DNA of 64,000 nucleotides, taken from the NCBI RefSeq assembly GCF_032854445.1, contig NC_088305.1, positions 8,727,717-8,791,716 on the forward strand. The letters are read 5' to 3'. The DNA is from Liolophura sinensis. Its lineage: Eukaryota; Mollusca; Polyplacophora; Chitonida; Chitonidae. Under the pieces are notes generated by a model. It was not told the DNA's origin. It was given only the letters and a program-made list of their open reading frames with translations, and ran no database searches. Shown here piece by piece: positions 33,606 through 44,400 of this stretch (position 1 is the first letter of the stretch; every line of letters begins with the position of its first letter). The translations under genes and the position numbers were made by a program.

Positions 33606-35399
33606 GCTGGTTGTCATTACTGTACATAGCAGATACACATGTAGGATTGTGTATAGTAGGATTGTATACCAGGTTCAAAGGAATACACTTATGCCTCCTA
33701 CGCATTTGCTGGAACCTTGCCATAAACAGCTTGTGTTACCCTGCTGTTTTAATTGATTTAAGACAAGAACAAGTGAAATTTGATACGCAGGGAACTGATG
33801 TTGACTTGGAGGAGTCTGTTTCGGCATTTTTGTATGCGCACCATGTTCTTCAATACGGTCGGGTTATGTTTTCTATATTTAATATGTTATATCAATTTAA
33901 GGTTGTACGTGTCAGGTTGTCAATTTGTGACGTGATTTCAGACTCCTGAAGCCAAAATTGTTGAGGATCAATTTTCTGTTTATTCTTTGGCTTCGCTATT
34001 TTGAAGCCTGCTGCTATTTGGGCATATACGCTATCCACGTACATTGACTGTTTTTACTACCATTTATAGACTTGTGTGGTAAAAAATTTTCTAAAGTGTT
34101 ATACACAACAAAATACTTAATATTACGTTCCTCCAAGGACCAGAGACATTATGTCTTGACATAATCTAACTTATTTACAGACACAATTATTCACTTGCTT
34201 TTGTGTTCAGTAGTGCTTGGCTACACCATTCAATAAATGTTTGTTAAACTTCAAAAGCTTTGTCAAAGCACTCACATTTACTGACAGCAACATTTATAAA
34301 ACTGAATATATATTTGTAAAAATGGTAGAAAAAAAAAATGAAAATGTTTATAAGGTATTGTTAGTAAGAATTAGCACATTTATGAATCCCTGGCTTTCTG
34401 TTTAGAAGTGAAAAATTGATGATCATTCATTTTTAAGCAGATTATTCATTTTTAAGCAGATGATTATTCATTTTTCACTATTATAAAAGTGAAATATTCT
34501 GGAGGACAGTGTAAAACATCAATCAAGCAAATAAATAAAATGTCCATATTTTTTAATATGTACATGTAGATGTTACACTGATGCAGCACATTCAGATATA
34601 TGTAACTTGCCTTGACTATTAAGGTTAAACCACCCAGTATATGAGAAAAGTAGTATTCATAGGAGGCTTAATCACAAGCCTCAGGAGATCATGTAAACTA
34701 AATGCTACACACTTAAGCTTGTTCTAGATTTTCATTTTTTTTTCCTCTCTCTCTCTCTCTTTGAAAGCTTTTTAAAGTTTACAGCCCTGGATAATGAACT
34801 TCAAGTGTTTTTGACTTTTCACTCGCGTATTGACATTTTGGAACCCTGCCAAGATATTTATGTAAAGATGTTAGGTTTGGCTTACAAACTGTGTTATACA
34901 CATGGTCGCCCAGCTAATTAAAGTCACATCCGCTATACACTCGTATGTTATTGCATATGCACATGCCCTCCAGCTCAATGTGCATGACTTTGTAGCGTAA
35001 CTTTTGTGTAGAATTCTGTAAAGTATTGTTCCATTGTAATGCTAATTGGTCAAGGTCAAGGAAGAGTGAGTTAAAAGCCTCTTTACAAATGCATGCACTC
35101 GTAAACAGTTGTTTTCTTTTTGAAGGAACTGTCCACTGTGTTTCAAAAACAAGCCACATGCACCAGTGCTGGATGTTAATACTTGCGAACAGGAAAATAC
35201 CACCAGACTTATATAAGCAATTATCTAATACATAGATATTACATGTACATGAAGCCGTGTTCCATTCATTTTGAAGCTGTCAAATGCATTTTATACATAG
35301 ATTGCTTTTGCCTGGTTGGTATTCATATACACACCCTAATTCCTCAGCATAATCACTTGTGGAAAAAAAAGCTCCCTGTACTGTATTTTTAAATTTGAT
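33606..35399 (+). other. No gene recognised; one SINE tail
   Basis: AT-rich. A 3' tail of family A lies at 34478-34541 (gtgaaatattctggaggaca gtgtaaaac ... aaataaataaa), and a short (ct)n run near 34745-34760. The frames at 33565-33949 and 34217-34405 have no domain content. Confidence 0.5.
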
Positions 35400-35505
35400 T
35401 CTGGAGACAGCATTGTTTATGTTAGTCAATTTCAGGGCTCAAAAAAAAAGTATAATTTGAACACAGAATAGTGCTGAAGAAAGCGCTGAAGAATTACAGT
35501 ACACG
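35400..35505 (+). repeat. Unnamed dispersed repeat, family E, copy 3
   Basis: Shorter copy with ttagtcaatttcagggctca and cgctgaagaattacagtac. Confidence 0.5.
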
Positions 35506-35726
35506 TATGTACAGGATAACTCTGGTCATGTCTGAGCTTCATAGGTGTAACTCCTCTGATTGTTGGGTCACCTGATCTGCTTCTCTTAGCCAGCATACAT
35601 GGAATTGCAACATGAATACTCAGTGTCTTGTTTTGTCATGTGTTAGTATATTTTATGTACAATGTATACAAATCTTAACTTTTTACACAAACAAATATAA
35701 TTTTTACCTTCTGTATTACTAATATC

Positions 35727-35902
35727 TGTCAAGTCCAGCTCGTGCTGGCTTCCTCTCCGGTCGGACGTGGGAAGGTCTGACAACAACCTACAGATGGTTG
35801 TGGGTTTCCTCCCTGGCTCTGCCAGGTTTCTTCCCACCGTAATGCTGTAATAAGTGAAATATTCTTGAGCACAGCGTAAAACAGCAATCAGATAAATAAA
35901 TA
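35727..35902 (+). mobile_element. 5'-truncated family A SINE
   Basis: Begins at the B box remnant (gtcaagtccagctcgtgctg) and runs through core and tail to cagataaataaat. Confidence 0.85.
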
Positions 35903-35939
35903 CTGATACCATGCTGAACATTAGAGGATTTATCCTCTG

Positions 35940-36340
35940 ACTCTAGTGTCCTTCCTTTAAAGCCTAGACCTTGTCTCAGCCCTCATGTTAATTTCTGCGG
36001 CTGTCCCTAGAGGCTTGACAGTCGCATCAGTTCACAGGCTTCTGGAAGACGAATGGGCTCTAGTATGGCCACGCATGCAGGGGCTGTCCTCGCCCTTCTA
36101 CCAGCGGGCAGTTCACTAAGGCTAATCCCATAATTCCTCGCTTTTTACTGCATCGCAGAGCATATTGTTGCGTTGGTCTTTGATCTGTGAATCTCTGATG
36201 TCTGTGAAGTTGCTCAGCTGTTCATTGGGGACTATTCCTAAGGTGGTGCCATGGTTCTTTATTAGACGACAGTTTCTTACGAATAGCGTAAAACCATCTC
36301 AAATTGCTGAGTGTATTTTTAACTGCAGTCATTATACGGG
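35940..36340. other. GC-richer block of unknown nature
   Basis: Distinctly less AT-rich than its surroundings. It has an acceptor-like ggctgtccctag at 36011 followed by a 42-codon open frame to a stop near 36131, with no recognised domain, then sequence that is unlike any repeat elsewhere in the window. It could be an unrecognised exon, a non-coding RNA or chance. Confidence 0.25.
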
Positions 36341-36675
36341 GAATGACTGCTGGTATGTGTACATGTTGTAGGTCTCTAGTGTAGTTAAGTATTAATTTCT
36401 ATATGTATACACATAGATATAAAAGTACAAGAAAACCTTCTCAGTTTTTTTCTAAGCAGTTTCAAAATGATTTGAACTACAGTTTTCCTCACCCAAGTGG
36501 TCAGTCTGGAAATTAAGTACTCTCTACCCTGCAGTTGTGTCAATGGTGATAGCTGTGAAAACAACAGTCTGGGTGGAAAGACCAAAGAAAATGGAAATTA
36601 TGCAAAGTATTGTTAGATGACAATATAGGCAGGTTAAATATGTATACATTAAATATGCATAATTTCACTGCTTTT

Positions 36676-37131
36676 ACACTATTTAGTGTCATGATAGCAA
36701 CATGTATATAATACACGTACCTTTGAAGTCAGTTCAGAATTATTTTTGTTTACACTATTTAGTGTCATGATAGCAACATGTATATAATACATGTACCTTT
36801 GAAGTCAGTTCAGAATTATTTTTGTTTACACTCTTTAGTGTCATGATAGCAACAAGTATATAATACATGTACGTTTGAAGTCAGTTCAGAATTATTTTTG
36901 TTTACACTATTTAGTGTCATGATAGCAACATGTATATCATACACGTACCTTTGAAGTCAGTTCAGAATTATTTTTGTTTACACTATTTAGTGTCATGATA
37001 GCAGCATGTATATAATACATGTATGTTTGAAGTCAGTTCAGAATTATTTTTGTTTACACTATTTAGTGTCATGATAGCAACATGTATATAATACATGTAC
37101 CTTTGAAGTCAGTTCAGAATTATTTTTGTTT
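36676..37131. repeat. Minisatellite, 76 bp unit, 6 copies
   Basis: Six near-identical 76 bp units with acactatttagtgtcatgat and gaagtcagttcagaattatt. Units differ by only a few bases. Confidence 0.95.
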
Positions 37132-38764
37132 GGTCATTTCACTTATAGAAAAAGACATTGCGATTTAATAGATTGCTTAAACTCCATTTTCTTGCCATTT
37201 CCACCTCATCCCTGAAGAAATTTAGTGTCAGAACTTTGCTCTTAACAGGAATCCTCTTCTCGCCATGACTCCATTTAACCAAATTTAAGAAAGTCACAAA
37301 AATTTTCAAATTGACCAGTTCTCAAATTTCAAGTTCATAGCTAAGCCTTCTCTCACCGAGTGGACATATTACTGTAAACATCGATATAATACAACTTTTG
37401 TTTTTGTTTTTTTTTTTTCTTTTGTTTTTTTACACTTTATTTTGAAAGGGCATTGCTGTTGTTTGCCATAACCTTCAAAGCATACAAAAGCTAAAACCTC
37501 TATACTGACAGAGATCAAAGTAAATTGGGAACTGATCAGGATTTCAAAATGAATCACCTAACTCGTGGTTTTATCCTACATTGCAAGCGAATTCTTATGG
37601 ATTTATCATAAAGTGACAAATGATGAAATGTAGTGATATTTAAGTCACCTGTATTCCCCAAAACTGTTTAGTTTGATATACCACATTTTAAAACTTTCAC
37701 TGAGAGTAACTGCATACTTTGCAGTACTAGATTTCCCCTAGATTCGGGTGGATTCCTACGGGAATCCATTTAGATTGTGGTAAAGAATTACCAAAATAAA
37801 GGCCTGTGTGTGCGCACTGTGATTGCGCTGCCAGGCTTCTACTGATATGCTCCCCAACAAGATCTAGATGTTATAACAGCATTTTGGGATCTACACAAAT
37901 GGCGATTTTTAATTGGGATGGGGGGGTTGGGGGGAATGTATTTTGGGATCATGACGTGCATTTAAAGTTTTGTTTTCTGTTCAATTAAAATATGCTTTTA
38001 ATTGTGACATGATATAAAGTTTCACATTTTTCCTGAGGAATGCTTTGAAGGTTTCCTACTGGAAAAATGAAAGTTTCAGCACACAAACTCATATTTTTGA
38101 TGCCTGTAAATATGCAAGTTTTAAGGGGTTGAATTTTGTAGGTCATATACCATAGTTTGCCTTCTGCACCTGTACACTGTGCATATACACTGTAGGTGCA
38201 CTCTGACTCTGATTTGATAGTACATGGACATATAATGTGTGTCTGTCTTGAGGACTTGTTGGGTTGAGGGTGGGGGGAGCTGTCAGATTACATTGAACGT
38301 TGCAGTGTAGATGGTGTGTGCAGCGCTTGGTGGTTGATTTGAAGGATACTGCAGAAAAATGTGGGCAATCAATATTTCTGCTTTTTGTGAGTCTGGCCGT
38401 ACAGTATGTCATTCTGACACAGTTCCCCCGCCCTGGCAGGCCACATTGGCTTCCTCAATATTACATGTAGCTCTATCAGGCCTGCGTACGTGTAACAGTA
38501 GCCTGCTATAGGACCTGCCACAGGACCTGTGACCCCCTTCCAGGCACTCACTTGCTCACCATTTCTTCCTCATCTGTGGAAACCTATATGCTAATCAGCT
38601 GCCCTAACCCCACCACACATATCCAGTATTATACACAGATAAACTGAAATCCTGAGGCATCAGGTGTGTCCGTGTGATGGTTGTGGGGAGTGGGGGGGGG
38701 GGGGCAAATGGTGTTTTTTTGGGGGGGGGAGAGGAATAAGAGAGATGTGGGAAGCCATGGAAGG
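37132..38764. other. No feature recognised; G-runs
   Basis: AT-rich sequence with T-runs at 37400-37440 and G-runs at about 38688-38704 and 38718-38728. No exon found. Confidence 0.45.
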
Positions 38765-38766
38765 CT

Positions 38767-38930
38767 GCCAGCTGACATGGATGCTCCTATGGCCTTACAC
38801 ACGTGGCACTACAAACTGTATCTCCTTGTGTGTGGCTTTAACACCAATGCCAGCTGACATGGATGTTCATATGGCCTTACACGCCTGGTACTACAAACTG
38901 TATCTCCTTGTGCGTGGCTTCCACACCAAT
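38767..38930. repeat. Two-copy 82 bp tandem duplication
   Basis: gccagctgacatggatgctc at 38767 recurs as gccagctgacatggatgttc at 38849, and the rest of the 82 bp matches with few differences. It gives a repetitive open frame that is not otherwise supported. Confidence 0.85.
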
Positions 38931-39070
38931 GCACATGTACACGTAGGACTAGGTAATGAAAAAGACGTTTGTCGGATGATGCTACATGCAGACATCAGCA
39001 CACATGTATGCTGCAGTTAAAAACAGATTAGAGCTAATTTGGGATTTTTTCTTTTAGCGGCCACTGGCAA

Positions 39071-39990
39071 ATTTAATACATGGATGCATCTCTCTGGTAC
39101 AAGATGACCTAAAATCAGATTAGTTTGACCTGTGCGTGAGAAATCCTGGTGGCAGACAGGCACACAGACAAGACGACTGATGCTCGAACATCAGTCAACC
39201 CGTATAACATGACTCAGCCAGCAGAATTGATAATCAGTGAAGAAAGTCCCTGCATGTACATTATATATGTGACATTATGGTGGAATGATAAAAAGGTGTT
39301 TAATCTGTGAAAAATTATCGGTTCAGGACTTCAGCTCTTCTTTCCAACCTCAGTATAGCTATGCATGTAGATGTAGTATTAATTAAACAGATGCATCTTC
39401 TAAACCAGTCAAGGCATATGTGTGAACTGTTTAAAATCATACTAAGAATGTCAAAATGCTAAGTAGATGGAAGGTTTTGTGACCTGCTCTAGTTCACGAC
39501 AGCCATATTGTATGTGTAGGAAATCTGCTGTGACCTCAAATGCCACTGGAACTCCAACATGCCCAGCAATCAACTGTTTGGCTAAGGTGATAGATCCTGT
39601 ATACTGCATGTACATTGTATATAATTAGAGGACTGCATGGCGTTATTTTACAGTTCACAGGTATGCCTTGACTGGTTTGGAAAATGCATGTGTTTAATTA
39701 ATACTACATCTACATGCAGTCCTGGACTGACAAGTTTTCACAGTTTAAACGCCTATCTATTTATCATTCCACCATAATGTCACACATATAATGTACATGC
39801 AGGGACTTTCTTCATTGATTATCAGTTCTGCTGGTTGAGTCATGGGCTCCATGCCATAGGAGTCGACTGACGTTTTTGAGCATCAGTCGTCTTGTCTGTG
39901 TGCCTGTGTACTACCAGGATTTCTCACGCACAGGTCAAACTAATCTGATTTTAGGTCATCTTGTACCAGAGGGATGCGTCTTGTATTAAA
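39071..39990. repeat. Long inverted repeat, arms ~340-360 bp
   Basis: The left arm (39071-39433) matches the reverse complement of the right arm (39651-39990) along its whole length, at an estimated 85-90% identity with one larger indel near 39190/39860. Examples: ctctggtacaagatgaccta in the left arm and its reverse taggtcatcttgtaccagag in the right. The spacer is about 217 bp. Weak similarity may continue to 39055 and 40015. No ORF, target-site duplication or named family was recognised. An RNA across it would fold into a long hairpin. Confidence 0.9.
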
Positions 39991-41092
39991 CCATTCATGC
40001 TTGGCAGCCGTGGTTCCCTCACAACTGATGCACTATGTCGGTTTTAGGTTCACAAGGTGCCAAGATCACTGTAGTCAGTAGTGCTATATATAGGAAAGAT
40101 ATGAAAAGATAAGCTACAGTGAATGATACAAAATTTCACCTGCATAAATGCATTTTTAGAGGCAAATTTGAAGGTTATGAAATATTACCTTTTGTGATGG
40201 AACTTACATTTTTTCAGTGGGATATTATTCTCTGTTTTAACAAACCTCAAAATGCTTTATAAGATCAGCATTATGTTAGAAGCGAGGATAGTCATGGGCG
40301 AATTTAAGGTTATTTACTGTAAGTCAAAGTGGTGTGTACATTAGTTTGCGATCTTTTACTGTGCAGCTGTCTCTGTATATACTGTAGTGTATAAAGATGC
40401 CGTGATATGCTATGTGAAAATATATACATGTGTACCTTGAGTGAAAACTCTGCCAAATGCTGCGTACATGTACATGTACCTGGACTCTGTCAAAGCTTGC
40501 AGAATGCAGATAGACAATCACATATTGGCACAGCTGGGATGAAAATGAGAATTTAATACTGAAGTGGAAATCTATACAGCTGTAGATCTGTTTATGAATA
40601 TAAATTAGCACTGTTTCATCAGGAGGAGACAGACGGCCTGATAATTTATTACGTGCGTGTGCTTTTTTTTAAATTTATTTTAAATTTTTAAAATTTAAGT
40701 CTTTATTTGTTTAAAGAGGATTTCTTACAGCCTTACGGCCACTAAGAAGATCTCAACATAAGGAGCAAATAATACATGTATATACATGATTGTGTATATC
40801 CATGTAGATACATACATACTTTGTAGTTATATATACTTTCAAGGATGAATACAAATCTGCTAATACTCTAAAGAAGGAACAGATATATATCAAAAAGCAC
40901 AAATACATACAAAAATAAAAGTTAGCTTAAGCCACTGGTGATATGAATTCGTGACTGGTAATGAAATTAGATGCACATGTATTTTAACATTGTCATTACC
41001 ATGGTTGGAAAATCTATTGGTTTCAGTAATAAATGTGTGGACACATTTGAAAAGAAGTTTTTTTATTTATGAAATTTGGAAATCTTTAGACA
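39991..41092. other. No feature recognised, before a gap
   Basis: AT-rich sequence with no exon found. The first EF-hand exon of the downstream gene may be near or in the adjoining gap. Confidence 0.45.
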
Positions 41093-41292
41093 NNNNNNNN
41101 NNNNNNNNNNNNNNNNNNNNNNNNNNNNNNNNNNNNNNNNNNNNNNNNNNNNNNNNNNNNNNNNNNNNNNNNNNNNNNNNNNNNNNNNNNNNNNNNNNNN
41201 NNNNNNNNNNNNNNNNNNNNNNNNNNNNNNNNNNNNNNNNNNNNNNNNNNNNNNNNNNNNNNNNNNNNNNNNNNNNNNNNNNNNNNNNNNNN
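41093..41292. other. Assembly gap, 200 N
   Basis: Exactly 200 undetermined bases, a conventional placeholder length, so true size is unknown. A family A SINE emerges from its right edge. Confidence 0.99.
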
Positions 41293-41436
41293 TGGCTTCC
41301 TCTCCGGCCATAAGGGGAAAGGTCTGTCAGCAGCCTGCGGATGGTCAGGGGTTTCCTCCAGGCTCTACCCAGTTTTCACCCACCATCATGCTGAGTACAG
41401 TGTAAAACACCAATCAAATAAATAAAAAAATAAATA
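41293..41436 (+). mobile_element. Family A SINE, 5' end in gap
   Basis: Begins tggcttcctctccggccata right after the N run and continues through the core to a shortened tail (gctgagtacagtgtaaaaca ccaatcaaataaataa). Confidence 0.85.
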
Positions 41437-41460
41437 ATGTGTGTTTTGACTCTGTTGCAG

Positions 41461-44400
41461 TATCATGATAGCTATGCTGGATGTATCCTGTCACTGACAT
41501 GCATGATTTTTTGTTACCAGTGTATACTGTAGCTGTGTTTGCTTTGTATCATTACTACTAATTTATATTTCTAGCCTCATTGACAAAATTCATAAAGTAT
41601 ATTACCCAACCTTCTGCACTTTTGCAGAAGACATGAAGAACTCCATCTTGATTAGCTCTGAACTGATGCATGTTTTCGATTACTCGATGTTCATGTATGT
41701 GCGTTACTGTAACCTAAATTTTTTGGTCATTGTACGACCTACGTGAACATCATAGATTGTTAAGTCAAGTGGTGGCCCTTAACACATGGAGCAAATATCA
41801 CACATGGTTTCTTACTGTACTGTGGCTCTTACCTTGTGTAGTAGATATCTCAGGATGGTTTGATACAGTGCACATAACTAAAACTATGGCCCTTAACATG
41901 TCAGTAGAGATCTCAGGATGGTTTGATACAGTGCACATAACTAAACTATGGCCCTTAAAGCGTGAGTAGAGATCTCAGGATGGTTTGATACACTGCACAT
42001 AACTAAAACTATGGCCCTTAACACGTGAGTAGAGATCTCAGGATAGTTTGATACAGTACACATAATTAAAACTATGGCCCTTAACATGTGAGTAGAGATC
42101 TCAGGATGGTTTGATACAGCACACATAACTAAACTATTGCCCTTTGCATGTAGAGTAGAGATCACAGGATGGATTGATACAGCACACATAACTAAACTAT
42201 GGTCCTTTGCATGTAGAGTAGAAATTACAGGGTGGTTTGTTACAGTACACATAACTAAACTATGGCCCTTTGCATGTAGAGTAGAAATCACAGGGTGGTT
42301 TGTTACAGTACACATAACTAAACTATTGTCCTTTGCATGTAGAGACCACACGGTGGTTTGTTACAGTACACATAACTAAACTATTGCCCTTTGCATATAG
42401 AGTAGAGATCACAGGGTGGTTTTCATGCATTCCACAAAAATAAACCATGAACCTTAACATGTGGAGTAGAGATCACAGGACGGCTTCATGCAGTATCAAG
42501 AGTACCTGGAGTTGCAGCAGTGTCTGGTTGCTTGGTTTAACGTTTTCCATCAACACGACGCAGATCGCTCTGGTTTCATCGAGGCACAAGAGCTGAGTCG
42601 GGTGATCAAGGGACTATTCGGTGAGGCTCCACATTTTGTGTATCCAATCAGTCAGTGTCTATAGTATACATTGTACCTTTACATAATTTGACTTGTATGT
42701 ATGCCTGTGGGTTAACGTGGTACAATTTTTCAGTCATATGATGACAAGGAGTCATCAGGCGTGTGTACATATACTGTGCCTTCTTATGGCGAGTCCATGC
42801 CACCAAAGTGCTGCCGTCACTGAAGTATCATACCAAAGACACCAGACATGACACCTCATCCAGTCACATTATAATGACATTGGGCCAGCCTGTCCTGTTT
42901 CCTTGTTCTAACCTCTCAGTGCTGAGCATGAAGCGAGGCAGCAACAAGTACCATTCCTACATGTATAGAAAATGTCTCTTTATTCGTGGAGACTTGTTGG
43001 CATTAAACTTTAGAAGTTTGATGATGTTTGTTTTCTGCCAATATGATGTACGTTGCGCACGGACTTGAAGTAAGTCGATGAATGATCTACTCAAAGCACT
43101 TAGGTTTTCTGATTCACTAAAACTGAATGTCATCAGGTGTATGTCAGTGAAAATTGGTACATATGAACTTCTTCCTATATAACTGTCTGCTGTATTGGCC
43201 AGGGTATGGCATCTCTGCGGACTGCCTGTCTACTCTGCTGAGGCGCTATTCTCGTGTGTTACCTGGGCCTCAAGGGGACCGCTGTCTTATCTCCTTTGAT
43301 GATTTTGTGGCCATGTCTGTCAGACTAAGGGCCTACACAGGTAAGTACACTCCATCAATACACTCTATATTGGTTTCCATAAATATTATGTGCAAACATG
43401 TATCTGTGAAAGGGTCATGTCAGAAGGGTGTTCATCAGTAACTTAAAAGAAAAGAGGGGGCCTCTGTGGCTCAGTTGGTTACTAGTAATGACCCAGTACC
43501 CACTCACCAATGCAGCCGCTGTGAGTTCAAGTCCAGTTCATGCTGGCTACCTCTCCGGCCATAAGTGGGAAAGTCTGACAGCAACCTGCAGATGGTCGTG
43601 GTTTTCCCCTGGGCTCTGCCCAGTTTCCTTCCATCATAATGCTGGCCCATATAAGAGAAAAGAGCACATATAAGGTGTACTATCCCTTAAATGAAAGAGC
43701 TATGCAAACTGTAAGGAATTCTATTTTTTTTTTTTTAATTTTTAAGTTTTCGTAAGAAAAAAAACAGTTTTAAACATAGCCATTATCTACAAAATTCACC
43801 GAATCAAGGAGCATTGAATGTCCTGTTATGTCCAACGAAAAGCCCCGTTTGATCCTCTTGAATACGGTGCCGTATACCTTAAGCACAATGACGTCAAGGT
43901 TTTACTTCTATTATATGATTAACGTTTATTTCCAGTCTCAACTAAGTAAGTATGTACATGTAATGTCATGATAATCGTGGATAATAAGGTCTGTGAAGGC
44001 CAACTCTAAAAAGAAAGAGTTTGGGACGTACTAGAGGGCTACATCATGGCTACATGCATGGCTATAGGCTACTAACGTGGCCAAGTCTAGAGTGTCTGTA
44101 GTGCCATACACTGAATAGCTACTGGGTAAAATTAAGCACAATGATGTATCTAATCTGTTAAAATGGCGGTCTAGAGACTAGCAAACTTCTGCGTATTCCA
44201 TGTTTAACTATTAAATACTCAAATAACAAGCACTGCTTGCAGAAAGTTGAGATATTTTGTTTAACCTTAAGTAGAGATCTATTCATTTAAGGTATAGGTT
44301 GTATAAATGTGTTCTTTCTTTTATTTATTTATTTATTTTATTGGTGTTTTAAGCTGTACTCAAGAATATTTTACTTATGCGATGGTGGCCAGCTGTATGG

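Noticed and set aside
33584-33949. 121-codon open frame (+)
   Set aside because: No domain, splice or promoter support; it partly overlaps the 47 bp array.
39055-39125. Acceptor-like ttttcttttag followed by 22 open codons (RPLANLIHGCISLVQDD)
   Set aside because: It sits at the edge of the long inverted repeat, matches no expected FAM117 or EF-hand segment and soon hits a stop.
41941-42351. 136-codon frame with repeated HPVISTLHAK-like segments (- strand)
   Set aside because: It is the reverse strand of the splice-acceptor minisatellite, with no independent support.
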